A stretch of DNA of 64,000 nucleotides from Paenibacillus xylanexedens (GTDB lineage: Bacteria > Bacillota > Bacilli > Paenibacillales > Paenibacillaceae), in NCBI RefSeq assembly GCF_017874615.1, contig NZ_JAGIKV010000018.1, positions 87,926 through 151,925 of the forward strand, read 5' to 3'. The notes under the pieces are model-generated. The model made no database searches. It saw only the letters and a list, made by a program, of their open reading frames with translations, and was not told where the DNA came from. Each line of letters opens with the position of its first letter. The first letter of the stretch is position 1. Shown here in pieces: positions 7,795-16,341 of the stretch. Both the position numbers and the translations under genes were made by a program.

Positions 7795-8802
7795 ATGAAA
7801 ACAAACAAGAACAGACGCGCAGGTCTAGGTCTCACCCTAATGATGATCCTGACGGTACTGATCCTGGGGGCTTGTTCAGCCAACAATACAACAACGGCAA
7901 CAGACACAAGAACAAAGGTTGGGATCGTGCTTACGGAAGTGGGTCTGGGTGACCGTTCTTTTAATGATGCTGCTTTTGATGGACTGGTTCAGGCCAGAAA
8001 TGAGAAAAGCATTGTCTTTGACTATCGTGAACCGGGCGACAATGCCGAAGCTGCATTTGAAGAGTTTGCGGAAGCCAAATTCGATCTGGTTATCGGCCTG
8101 AGTGATGCTGTCCAAGCGGATATGGAGAAAGTTGCAGCCAGATATCCTGACCAGCAGTTCCTCATGATTGACAGTCAGTCCGAACTGCCTAACATTGCCT
8201 CCATTTCATTCCGGGCGGAAGAAGGAAGTTATCTGGCAGGTGTTATTGCCGCTATGGCTTCAACGGAAGATCATGTTGGCTTCCTTGGTGGACTAGAGAT
8301 ACCGGTCCTTCGTAATTTCGAGCAGGGTTTTAAACAAGGTGTTCTGGCTGTCAAGCCGGATGCAACCGTTGATGTCGTCTACGCAGGGGACTTCGGTGAT
8401 GCCGATCTCGGTGAACAATTGGCTGCACAGATGATTCAGGAAAAGGGCGCTGACGTGATCTACGTTGCTGCTGGTCTCACAGGCGTTGGCGCACTGACGG
8501 AGATTCAGAAATTAGGGAAATACGCCATCGGTGTAGATACCGATCAATTCTTTTTGGCGGAAAAATCCATTCTTACGTCCATGCTGAAAAATGTGGATGT
8601 CTCTATCTATAATGCCGTTAACACGTTTGTTCAAAACAATCATACCTTCCCTCAAAAGGAAATCGTGGAGGGGCTGGCGGAGAACGCCGTGGGTCTGACT
8701 GCTCTACATAATATCACGCTCAGTGACGAACAACAGCAAACCTTCGAAGATCTGAAGGCAAAGATCTCTTCCGGTCAAATCAAAATTACGCTTGATCAAT
8801 AA
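7795..8802 (+). CDS. BMP-family substrate-binding lipoprotein
   Basis: A 335-residue lipoprotein from ATG at 7795 (GAGGG eight bases upstream). The signal peptide ends in the lipobox LGAC. The mature part begins with KVGIVLTEVGLGDRSFNDAAFDGL, the N-terminal signature of BMP/Med-type periplasmic-binding proteins, many of which bind nucleosides. No transporter permease or ATPase is nearby. Instead a chemotaxis receptor starts 27 bases downstream under the same sigma-D-like promoter. The protein may therefore serve as an external ligand-binding partner for the receptor. That role is inferred; the ligand is not identifiable from sequence. Confidence 0.88.
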   Translation: MKTNKNRRAGLGLTLMMILTVLILGACSANNTTTATDTRTKVGIVLTEVGLGDRSFNDAAFDGLVQARNEKSIVFDYREPGDNAEAAFEEFAEAKFDLVIGLSDAVQADMEKVAARYPDQQFLMIDSQSELPNIASISFRAEEGSYLAGVIAAMASTEDHVGFLGGLEIPVLRNFEQGFKQGVLAVKPDATVDVVYAGDFGDADLGEQLAAQMIQEKGADVIYVAAGLTGVGALTEIQKLGKYAIGVDTDQFFLAEKSILTSMLKNVDVSIYNAVNTFVQNNHTFPQKEIVEGLAENAVGLTALHNITLSDEQQQTFEDLKAKISSGQIKITLDQ

Positions 8803-8828
8803 CCCATCGGATACGAGGAGGTACGCAC

Positions 8829-10481
8829 ATGAAACTACAGGGAAAACTGATACTTAATGCTCTAATTTCACTACTTCTATGCCTTGTGCTAGTCGCTTAT
8901 ATCATCATGCAATTGCTCAACATGAATGCCAAAAATCAAAATCTGGTACCAGCCATGCTCAAGGTGAGTGAACTGAACGCCAATCAGATTCAGACCCAGC
9001 AAGCGCTGGATGTCTACTCATTCTCCATGACAGCAGGAAACCAGGACGCCGTGCTTCGCTTGCTGGATGAAGGCCAAACGATGATTCAGGAGCTTACGGA
9101 CGGATTGCTCGAAACAGATCAGCAGTTACAACTTATTCAGTCCATCGAGACAAAATTAGAAGCTCTCAACCAGGGAGCCACCGAAGCGATGAGTGCGATG
9201 AACAGTGCGGAAGCGAAACGTTACAGCACTCGGGTTCGGGGCATACAGAATGATATCTATTCGTTAGATGAGATGACTCGGGATCGTTATGATCAATATA
9301 CCGTCGATTTGGAACGTGACATTCAGCAAACGTGGCAAACCGCTCTGGTAGGAGCCATCGTATTGCTCGTCGCCGTAATGCTGTTTAACATGTATACTTC
9401 ACGTCAGATCGCCAAGCGTATTCGAACACTCAAAGACGCCGCGGGACAAATTGCGGACGGTGACCTGACCGGACAATTACCGGAAGCTCGGGGCAAAGAT
9501 GAACTCGATGACCTGAGTCGCTCCTTCGGTATCATGACTCATAATATCCGCGGCATTATTCAATCGATTGGTGCGGCGGGTCATCGTGTCGATCTGATGG
9601 CGCAAGATATTGACCGCGGTAATGATACAGCCCAAGCGATTGTGCAGCAAGTATCCCGCACCACGGAGGAACTCTCGATTGGCAGTCAAAAGATTGCTGA
9701 GGATCTGAGTGAAACGGTGATGGTTGTGGACAAAATGCAGTCTACCTTCAATAGCAATCTGGAGGCCACTTCCCAATCGGTGATCGATGGTCGTGAAGTA
9801 TTAACTACCGTTGAGGAAGGTAATAAGGCTGTAGCAGAGCAACTCCGCTTGGCCGAAGTGAATCGTATGGCGATGGCCGAGGTGGAACAAACGGTACGGG
9901 AACTGGAAGAAAGCGCGGTTCGAATCACTACGATGACGGCATATGTATCGGAGATTGCCAAACAAACGACCATGCTCTCGTTAAATGCCTCCATAGAGGC
10001 TGCTCGCGCTGGAGAAGCCGGACGTGGCTTCGCTGTTGTTGCGGGCGAGGTGAACAAACTCGCCGAACAATCTGCGCAATCGGTTAAACATATCTATGCG
10101 GCTGTGGGCGAGATCACAACCTCCATGGACAAGGTGAAGAACTCTGTAGCACAAAGCATGCAGTTATTCGGCGAACAGGAACAAGCCACTGGCCAGACTC
10201 GCGAATCCTTCTCTGCTATTCGTGAAAGTGTGGAGCGCATCAGTACGGGTATCCATCAGCTTGCTGAGGACATGCAACACTCCAATGAACTCAGTACACA
10301 GGTGCAACAGGCCATCGAAAATATCAGTGCCATCACCGAGCAGTCGGCTGCCAGCAGCGAAGAAATCACCGCCTCCACGTCGGAACAACAACGTTCCTTC
10401 GCTGATGCAAGTATCAAGGTGAAGTCATTGCGTGATATCAGTGCAGAGATGCATCAGGAACTGCTGCGATTCCGGCTGTAA
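8829..10481 (+). CDS. Methyl-accepting chemotaxis protein
   Basis: A 550-residue receptor: a first membrane helix at about 7-28, an extracellular four-helix-bundle sensor of about 140 residues, a second membrane helix at about 172-190, a HAMP domain (SRQIAKRIRTLKDAAGQIADGDL) and a long cytoplasmic signalling coiled coil. The conserved hairpin tip IEAARAGEAGRGFAVVAGEV, which contacts CheA and CheW, is intact. GAGGAGG lies eight bases before the ATG. It shares an operon with the BMP lipoprotein just upstream, suggesting a ligand-binding protein and receptor pair. A terminator follows at 10603. Confidence 0.95.
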   Translation: MKLQGKLILNALISLLLCLVLVAYIIMQLLNMNAKNQNLVPAMLKVSELNANQIQTQQALDVYSFSMTAGNQDAVLRLLDEGQTMIQELTDGLLETDQQLQLIQSIETKLEALNQGATEAMSAMNSAEAKRYSTRVRGIQNDIYSLDEMTRDRYDQYTVDLERDIQQTWQTALVGAIVLLVAVMLFNMYTSRQIAKRIRTLKDAAGQIADGDLTGQLPEARGKDELDDLSRSFGIMTHNIRGIIQSIGAAGHRVDLMAQDIDRGNDTAQAIVQQVSRTTEELSIGSQKIAEDLSETVMVVDKMQSTFNSNLEATSQSVIDGREVLTTVEEGNKAVAEQLRLAEVNRMAMAEVEQTVRELEESAVRITTMTAYVSEIAKQTTMLSLNASIEAARAGEAGRGFAVVAGEVNKLAEQSAQSVKHIYAAVGEITTSMDKVKNSVAQSMQLFGEQEQATGQTRESFSAIRESVERISTGIHQLAEDMQHSNELSTQVQQAIENISAITEQSAASSEEITASTSEQQRSFADASIKVKSLRDISAEMHQELLRFRL

Positions 10482-10602
10482 GCAGGATGCCGGAGAATTC
10501 GGCCCGGACGTAATTCGGATGTCGTTTAGATGCAGATTATGGGCATGTTATGGGCAGGTTATAGCCGAGCCAGGATCAGGTAGCGTGAACATACAAACAA
10601 AT

Positions 10603-10645
10603 AAAGGGGAGCCTCCGTCATGGATCATGACAGGGCTCCCCTTTT
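10603..10645 (+). terminator. Terminator after the chemoreceptor gene
   Basis: The GGGGAGCC..GTCATG arm pairs with CATGAC..GGCTCCCC with one interior mismatch region and is followed by TTTT. Confidence 0.85.
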
Positions 10646-10705
10646 CAGTAACTAATCGTTGTCGTTTCATCTAAAAATTATTTGTTTCAGAGATATGAAA
10701 GTATT

Positions 10706-11100
10706 TAATTGAACTAAACATTTACTCAAAACAGAGAGGACAGAAAGAACCTGAAGTAGCGGAGGTAAAAGCTATCTGAGAGAAAGCTGACACGGAAGCA
10801 TATACTTCGCCTAAAAGCTTTTTGAAGGAAAGCTGCTTCGGAAGCATACGCTTCGCCTAAAAGCTTCTTGAAAGAAAGCCGCTTTGGAAGCATACGCTTC
10901 GCCTAAAAGCTTCTTGAAAGAAAGCCGCCTCGGAAGCATACGCTTCGTCTAAGAGCTTTTTGAAAGAAAGCTGCTTCGGAAGCATACGCTATCCCGGATT
11001 TCCTAATTTATAAAAGAAAAAACTGGGGATAACAGCGATCGGAAGGTTGTTCTGTCAACAGAGTGTCTAGTGTAAATATTCTTTAGTTCAACTTATATAG
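10706..11100. repeat. Dispersed repeat family 1, copy A, with 46-bp tandem units
   Basis: A non-coding element with imperfect inverted ends (TTGAACTAAACATTTAC at the left; GTAAATATTCTTTAGTTCAA at the right). Inside, a 46-bp unit beginning GGAAGCATACGCTTCGCC is repeated head to tail at 10794, 10840, 10886 and 10932, with a partial unit at 10978. Each unit can fold into small hairpins such as GAAGC-ATAC-GCTTC or GCTTC-G-GAAGC. The same flanks, with one unit, recur at 21742-21962, and the right end recurs at 16264-16325. It resembles a non-autonomous MITE-like element. Confidence 0.85.
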
Positions 11101-11114
11101 ATAAAAAGGCATCA

Positions 11115-11332
11115 GCGTTTCAGATCCAAACGTTTAACGAACTGAGCAAACCTTATTGGGCCATTAATTGCAGATTATAAAATCTAACGAATCTCAGGCA
11201 TTCTATTCCCTAATTTAGTCCGGTTTTTCAGGTGTTTTATCTGAAATACACAGAAATAACGTGGATGAGGTTCGTTAGCTTTTGCTCCTCGATGTAAACC
11301 GTGGTATAAGGTGTATCAGGTTCGTTAGGGCA
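11115..11332. repeat. Dispersed repeat family 2, copy 1
   Basis: An intergenic element carrying repeated cores in both orientations: TTAACGAACTGAG (11134), TCTAACGAATCTCAGGCA (11183), GATGAGGTTCGTTAGC (11264) and TATCAGGTTCGTTAGG (11314). Related copies lie at about 15970-16135, 36278-36476 and 50584-50782. No ORF is carried. Confidence 0.75.
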
Positions 11333-11415
11333 CTGGGAATTGAGCAATGGGTATTGAGCAATGTTCATTGAGCAAATGAGTACTGAGCAATGAACAATGG
11401 ACAATGGACAACGTT
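11333..11415. repeat. Short tandem repeat of ATTGAGCAATG-like units
   Basis: Five to six degenerate units of about 14 bp with the core TGAGCAATG (for example GGAATTGAGCAATGGGTATT), ending in ACAATGGACAATGGACAACG. Low-complexity intergenic DNA with no gene in it. Confidence 0.7.
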
Positions 11416-11523
11416 CACTCATTTACTTTTGGTGCCTGCTTCGTTGGATCACTTGCAGTCTGAAAACGAACCGTCATAGGTAGTAACCCAAAACCGCGAG
11501 TTTGTCCCACACCTGCCCCATCC

Positions 11524-13203
11524 TTACAGTGCGTCGATGATGTCTCCGGCCAGCAGGGACGATGGGTCACCGCGCAGCAGTGCTGCACGTTCAGCGGCCT
11601 GTCCGTGGAGATATACGCCGAACGTGGCGGCTTGCTCCGCGCTGAGCCCTTGGGCAAGCAGACCGGCGATGATGCCGGTCAATACGTCTCCGGCACCGCC
11701 AGTCGCCATGCCGGCGTGCCCGGTGGTGTTGATGTACGCCTCGCCGGACGGCGTTGCGATGACCGTTCGTGCTCCCTTGAGCACAAGGGTCACGCCCTGC
11801 TCGCGGGCGTATCTTGCAGCGTGTCCTATGCGGTCACGCTGCACCTCTGGGGTCGACATGCCCAGCAGTCGGCCCATCTCGCCAGGGTGCGGCGTCAGAA
11901 TTGTCGCCGCACTTCGCTGGCCCCAGTCGCGAGGCCCATGTGGGCCAGCGTCTGCCAGCATGTTGAGGGCGTCCGCGTCGATGACGAGCGGACGATCCGT
12001 ATGTTGCCACAGACGGCGCAGCCAGTCTGTGTCGCCCTTGAAGCGGCCGAGGCCGGGGCCGGTCGCGAGCACGTCGCGGCTCTCCGCGAGACGCAGCACG
12101 GCGTCGGCGGAAGCCGCGTTCCATTCGCCGCTGTCGCCATCGGCGGCGGCAGCAAGCATGAGCTCGGGCACGGTGCCGATGACATGCGGCAGCAGTGCCG
12201 CGGGCAGCGCCCATGTGGCGAGCCCGCAACCTGCGCGCAGCGCGGCCTTGGCCGAGAGCAGGCCAGCGCCGCTCATCGGCAGACTTCCTGCGGCCAACAG
12301 TACGTGGCCGTAGGTGCCCTTGTGGCCGTCCGGTGCCCGTAGACGGCCTGTATCCACGCGCAGCGCACCGCGCAACACCTCGTCCGTCAGCAGACGGACC
12401 GAGGGGCCATGCTCTGGCGCAAGCCGCGCGGGAATGCCGATGGCGCGCACCACAATGCGCCCCGCGGCAGAAGCGCCCGGGTACTGCACCAGCCCGCGCT
12501 TAAGCAGCGCGAGGCATACGGTCACCCGGGCTTGAATGCAGGGCTCGTACACCTCTCCGGTGTCGGCGTCCAGCCCGCTTGGCACATCGGCGGACACGAC
12601 CGGCTTGCCGCTGTCGTTCGCCGTCTCAATCAGCGCCGCGTAAGCTCCGCGCGGCGCCCCCCGCGAGCCGGTGCCCAGCAGCGCATCCACGATGCCTGTG
12701 CACCGGCTGAAGTCCACGGCTTCGCGCCCGTGGACAAGAGCAGGGATGCCAAGCTTCGCGGCGGCATCCCGTTGCACTGCGGCTTCGCCCCGCAGTGCAT
12801 CAGGGGCATCGGCGTAGACCAATGTCACGCCAAGCCCTGCTTCAACCAAATGGCGCGCGGCCACCAGCCCATCGCCGCCATTGTTGCCCTTGCCGATCAG
12901 CATGTACCACAGCTGATCTCCCGGGCGCTCCATCACCAGCGCCGGATCGGCGATGATGTCGCCACCATAACCTTGCCGATCACCGGGCCCGGTGTGTGCC
13001 CGCCTAGCATCGGTCTTGCTGCTATAGCCAAGCTGCCCTGAATCCGCAAGCCGGCCTTCTGCCTGCCCTTCCCGGCACAGCTTGATCACTTCCTCAGCAA
13101 TGGCTCGGCCTGCATTCTCCATTAGACTGGCAGCAGGAATACCCAGCTTATGAATGGTATACTCGTCCACAGCTCTCATCTGTTCAGCGGTTACGATAAA
13201 CAA
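11524..13203 (-). CDS. nnr: Bifunctional NAD(P)H-hydrate epimerase / ADP-dependent NAD(P)H-hydrate dehydratase
   Basis: A 559-residue enzyme that repairs damaged, hydrated NAD(P)H. It starts at TTG 13203 behind GGGAGGG. The N-terminal YjeF-type epimerase (VTAEQMRAVDEYTIHKLGIP, LIGKGNNGGDGLVAARHL) joins a C-terminal ribokinase-like dehydratase whose GHAGMATGGAGDVLTGIIAG holds the catalytic Asp. An insertion of about 45 residues, rich in Gly, Asp and Arg, lies between residues 48 and 95 of the epimerase part, longer than usual. The gene is clearly richer in GC than the DNA around it, which also gives it many long shadow ORFs. It is monocistronic. Confidence 0.95.
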   Translation of the reverse strand: MFIVTAEQMRAVDEYTIHKLGIPAASLMENAGRAIAEEVIKLCREGQAEGRLADSGQLGYSSKTDARRAHTGPGDRQGYGGDIIADPALVMERPGDQLWYMLIGKGNNGGDGLVAARHLVEAGLGVTLVYADAPDALRGEAAVQRDAAAKLGIPALVHGREAVDFSRCTGIVDALLGTGSRGAPRGAYAALIETANDSGKPVVSADVPSGLDADTGEVYEPCIQARVTVCLALLKRGLVQYPGASAAGRIVVRAIGIPARLAPEHGPSVRLLTDEVLRGALRVDTGRLRAPDGHKGTYGHVLLAAGSLPMSGAGLLSAKAALRAGCGLATWALPAALLPHVIGTVPELMLAAAADGDSGEWNAASADAVLRLAESRDVLATGPGLGRFKGDTDWLRRLWQHTDRPLVIDADALNMLADAGPHGPRDWGQRSAATILTPHPGEMGRLLGMSTPEVQRDRIGHAARYAREQGVTLVLKGARTVIATPSGEAYINTTGHAGMATGGAGDVLTGIIAGLLAQGLSAEQAATFGVYLHGQAAERAALLRGDPSSLLAGDIIDAL

Positions 13204-13405
13204 CGTTCATCCCTCCCCGTGACAAGCTCATCTCATACTTAAAAGTAGCAACTTTGCACCTAAACTCTGCATCTTATATGTGTATCGCTATCTTTCCTCT
13301 TACCTCATCCAGTTACCACAATCCACTCGATACATCATCGAAAACTCTATCGATCCGTGTACGAGACCTTCAGATTAAATCATCCATTCCAAAGCCTGTC
13401 TACGC

Positions 13406-14038
13406 TTAATAACCTACCGTAAACCGTGCTTGGATAAATTGCGGATCGTCCAGTTCATCCACCAAAGCCGCTGCAAAATCGCCAACGGAAATCGAGCTTT
13501 CCCCGATATCATCCGTAATCACCCGGTTCATGCCAACCCGGAACTGGCCTGTCCGACGTCCTGTTGTGATTGTCGCAGCAGGGCTCATGTAGGTCCAGTG
13601 AATACCTGATGCTTCAATCAGGTCATATGCTTCTGCATGGGCTTTTGCGAGTGGTTTGACTTCTTCCGGGAATCCCGGCGTATCCATCAGCATATCCCCG
13701 GAATCGGTTAGCAAGCTTCCCGCTCCACCAACTACAACCAGACGTCCTGCTTTTGCCCGGCGCACACCCTCGATCAACGAACGTGTCACTTCCAGCATCT
13801 CTTCTTCTCCACCAAACTTCGGTCCATATGCACTCACAACCACTTCCTGACCCGCTGCAAAATCAGCAACCTGATCCGGGTTAAGCAGATCTCCCTGTTC
13901 TACACGCAAACGCTCATGAACCATCTCAACCTTCGAAGGGTCACGCACCACCGCTGTCACTTCATGCCCACGATCCATCAGCTCCCACAGTATCATCTTG
14001 CCGATCGCTCCGGTTGCTCCAAAAATGGCTACTTTCAT
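13406..14038 (-). CDS. NAD(P)-binding oxidoreductase, NmrA-like (atypical SDR)
   Basis: A 210-residue Rossmann protein with the N-terminal dinucleotide loop VAIFGATGAIGKMI and a VVRDPSKV strand, as in the YwnB group of atypical SDRs. The active-site motif YxxxK of classical SDRs is absent; HAEAYDLIEASGIHWTYMSP occupies the usual place. AGAGGG lies seven bases before the ATG. These enzymes are flavin or quinone reductase-like or redox sensors; the substrate is unknown. It is monocistronic. Confidence 0.88.
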   Translation of the reverse strand: MKVAIFGATGAIGKMILWELMDRGHEVTAVVRDPSKVEMVHERLRVEQGDLLNPDQVADFAAGQEVVVSAYGPKFGGEEEMLEVTRSLIEGVRRAKAGRLVVVGGAGSLLTDSGDMLMDTPGFPEEVKPLAKAHAEAYDLIEASGIHWTYMSPAATITTGRRTGQFRVGMNRVITDDIGESSISVGDFAAALVDELDDPQFIQARFTVGY

Positions 14039-14271
14039 ATGAATTCCCTCTTTTCTGTAGATATCATCTTGTCAACTTACCGTTATTTTAATACTTAATC
14101 CTATTGTTATATACCTTAAACGGCTCACGCCATCTTAAACCGGATGTGACATCTTGTAAACCTATCTCTTATAGCTTATATGTAGAAAAATAATCTTTAC
14201 TTCAACTAGCGGAAGAAGCACCGACACTCTTAAGTATCCCCTCTCTCCGCAAGCACTCAACACGAATCATG

Positions 14272-14293
14272 AAAAAAGCCGCTAAATGCGGCT
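14272..14293 (-). terminator. Terminator after the GNAT gene
   Basis: Minus-strand stem AGCCGC-ATTTA-GCGGCT followed by six T. Confidence 0.8.
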
Positions 14294-14357
14294 ATAATAA
14301 GATAATTTCATACGACATAGAATCTATTCTTATCTCAAGATTTCAGTTTTCGTTCCG

Positions 14358-14786
14358 CTAGGTAGTCGGTCCTTCTTCTCCCTGCCTCCACCACATACCC
14401 TCCGATTTTGGGCTGGTGTATTCAAATCCAAATTGAGCATAAAGTTGATCTGCCGGAACATCCGCCAACAGGCTGACTAAACCACGGGCAGGTACTGCTT
14501 TACGCAGATAATTCATAATCTCGCTCATGATCAGTTTTCCATACCCCATTCCTTGAACATCCGGGTGTACAGCAATATCGACGACCTGAAAGAAACAACC
14601 TCCATCTCCAATCACTCGCCCCATGCCTATCAGCATATCCTCTTCACGCAGACATACGGCAAACAGGCTATTCGGTAATCCAATCTCCGCCCCTTCCCTG
14701 CTCATCGGGCTAAGACCCGAAACCTGCCGTAAGGCAAGATACTCCACCGCTGCGGGTGGTGTGTGTTCAATACTCACATGATCCAT
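14358..14786 (-). CDS. GNAT family N-acetyltransferase
   Basis: A 142-residue acetyltransferase from ATG at 14786 (AAAGGGG eight bases upstream); the longer frame to 14906 lacks a ribosome site. The acetyl-CoA loop is VHPDVQGMGYGKLIM (the R/Q-x-x-G-x-G/A motif), followed by LYAQFGFEYT near the C-terminus. Small stand-alone GNATs of this kind acetylate amines on proteins or small molecules; no substrate can be named. It is divergent from the membrane protein gene at 14898. Confidence 0.9.
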   Translation of the reverse strand: MDHVSIEHTPPAAVEYLALRQVSGLSPMSREGAEIGLPNSLFAVCLREEDMLIGMGRVIGDGGCFFQVVDIAVHPDVQGMGYGKLIMSEIMNYLRKAVPARGLVSLLADVPADQLYAQFGFEYTSPKSEGMWWRQGEEGPTT

Positions 14787-14897
14787 GAATTGTGCCCCTT
14801 TCTGCTTGAATTCATCTACTTCCTGTGTAATAGTGAGAGAAAGCTTACGTGAAGCGTGTTTCATGATACGTGAAGTTGGTGCAAAGGAGGAACAAGT

Positions 14898-15785
14898 GTG
14901 TTTCAACGTTGGATTGAAGATCTAACATCGCGCCCAGGCGCTGTGGCTGTGCTGTTTGGAGTCATGGCTTTGCTTCTGGGGATATACATATGGTCTGCCA
15001 CTGAAGTTCGCCGCAGCCACGAAAGGCGAATGAGAAGGATACGAGATACATTATACATAAGTACAGCCCTCTTGGGACAACTTACCTTCCAGGAAAATCG
15101 GAATTATGAACGATCGGAACACGAACATGACGATCTGATAACAGCAATGTTAGCCTGCAAAGCTGCATCTTACCTATCCCCTCAGCTACAGGACCAGATC
15201 CGTGACTGTATTAAGGATCATGATCCTGCCAGAATCGGACTGATGCACAGAGCACTGGAACGGGAATGCACCGTATTATCGGATGAACTCAGCCGGGAGA
15301 CTCATGCAGATCATTGGGGCACAGCGGTCTGGACCATCCTTCGGCCCGTAGCCGAACCAGCCGCACTGGCGGCTACAGGGTTTCTAGTTTCAGATCTGGT
15401 ATTTCGTCAGTGGATGTTGGACGTCCATGTAGACTCATGGGACAGCATCTTGCCATGGATTCGCGCAATTTCCCTGATGATCACCATAATATATGGTTAC
15501 CTGCTCTGGGCCAGCCCACGACGGGATAGGTCAAGTACAGTAACCAAAATGCTCTCCTTGCTGATCGCGCTATGCTCCTTGCTCCATCTGATTGGACCTG
15601 TTGCTGCACCCTATGCACTGGGACTACAGCTGATTATATTCACTTCGGGCTTCGGGTTGACTGGGACACGCTCTCGAAGTGATCGCCCCTACGCAGGACA
15701 TACGGATATGGAACCAACGAAGCAAGTCTCTACGGAGATGGAAGGAAATACACGTCGTACATCTGGTACCAACACCGACGAATAA
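14898..15785 (+). CDS. Uncharacterised membrane protein
   Basis: A 295-residue protein starting at GTG 14898 with AAAGGAGG seven bases upstream. A first membrane helix lies at about residues 15-33 (VAVLFGVMALLLGIYIW), followed by an Arg-rich, helical cytoplasmic stretch to about 150. Three further membrane segments follow between about 150 and 250, and the last 45 residues are a polar tail rich in Arg, Thr and Glu. I do not recognise a family. It is monocistronic and divergent from the GNAT gene. Confidence 0.7.
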   Translation: MFQRWIEDLTSRPGAVAVLFGVMALLLGIYIWSATEVRRSHERRMRRIRDTLYISTALLGQLTFQENRNYERSEHEHDDLITAMLACKAASYLSPQLQDQIRDCIKDHDPARIGLMHRALERECTVLSDELSRETHADHWGTAVWTILRPVAEPAALAATGFLVSDLVFRQWMLDVHVDSWDSILPWIRAISLMITIIYGYLLWASPRRDRSSTVTKMLSLLIALCSLLHLIGPVAAPYALGLQLIIFTSGFGLTGTRSRSDRPYAGHTDMEPTKQVSTEMEGNTRRTSGTNTDE

Positions 15786-15969
15786 CCTACGATTCAGCCG
15801 CTTCCGTATGATTAAACTTAGATACCCACATCGATGATACGAGACTTGGCCCTCCCTCGGCTGGATTTTCACCGATCAGGTCGTGTCTCCTTACTCGGCA
15901 TGCTATACGATGATGGATGTCAGTGTCCCAAAATTATGGAACTCCCGTCTGGATGTTCCTATTGAGTAA

Positions 15970-16135
15970 CCAGTCGATTCTCTAAGGAACACAGGACGTC
16001 TTATATTACCTCTACAGCCTCTTTCAAAATTGTAAAGAACCTCAGACACGTTATTTTCAAAAATCGCTCGATAAAAACGCTCTAAAACGCCGTACATTTC
16101 GATATAACGTGTCTCAGATTCGTTGCGCTCAATCC
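15970..16135. repeat. Dispersed repeat family 2, copy 2
   Basis: Cores are CTAAGGAACACAGGACGTC (15982), AAAGAACCTCAGACACGTTA (16033) and GATATAACGTGTCTCAGATT (16101). It is closest to the copy at 50.6 kb, sharing the order and spacing of these cores and the intervening AAAAACGCT segment. The rest of the gap from 15786 to 16194 shows no gene. Confidence 0.75.
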
Positions 16136-16194
16136 CTGCTCATACTCTGTTCCAAGCGCGCTGAGAGGACACGCTCTAAATTCTTCAAGTACGC

Positions 16195-16232
16195 AAAAAG
16201 GGCTGAAACTACATTGTAGCTTCAGCCCTTTT
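16195..16232. terminator. Bidirectional terminator
   Basis: A perfect AAAAGGGCTGAA..TTCAGCCCTTTT stem with a T run on either strand. It could end the SLH/PAP2 transcript from the right. Confidence 0.85.
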
Positions 16233-16263
16233 CTATATTACTAATCTTGTCTTGCGAAAAATT

Positions 16264-16325
16264 ATCCGAAGGTTATTCTGTCATCCAAGTAGCATGTGTG
16301 ACATTCTTTAGTTCAATTTATATCA
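16264..16325. repeat. Dispersed repeat family 1, right-end relic (copy C)
   Basis: CGAAGGTTATTCTGTCATCC through ATTCTTTAGTTCAATTTATAT matches the right ends of copies A and B; the left end and the 46-bp unit are missing. Confidence 0.7.
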
Positions 16326-16341
16326 TGGATAATTACTTCAC

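Noticed and set aside
10794..10997. CRISPR array
   Set aside because: The 46-bp units are contiguous with no unique spacers, and no cas genes are present.
11537..12342. Two long plus-strand frames
   Set aside because: Shadows of the GC-rich nnr gene; composition is low complexity and no family is recognisable.
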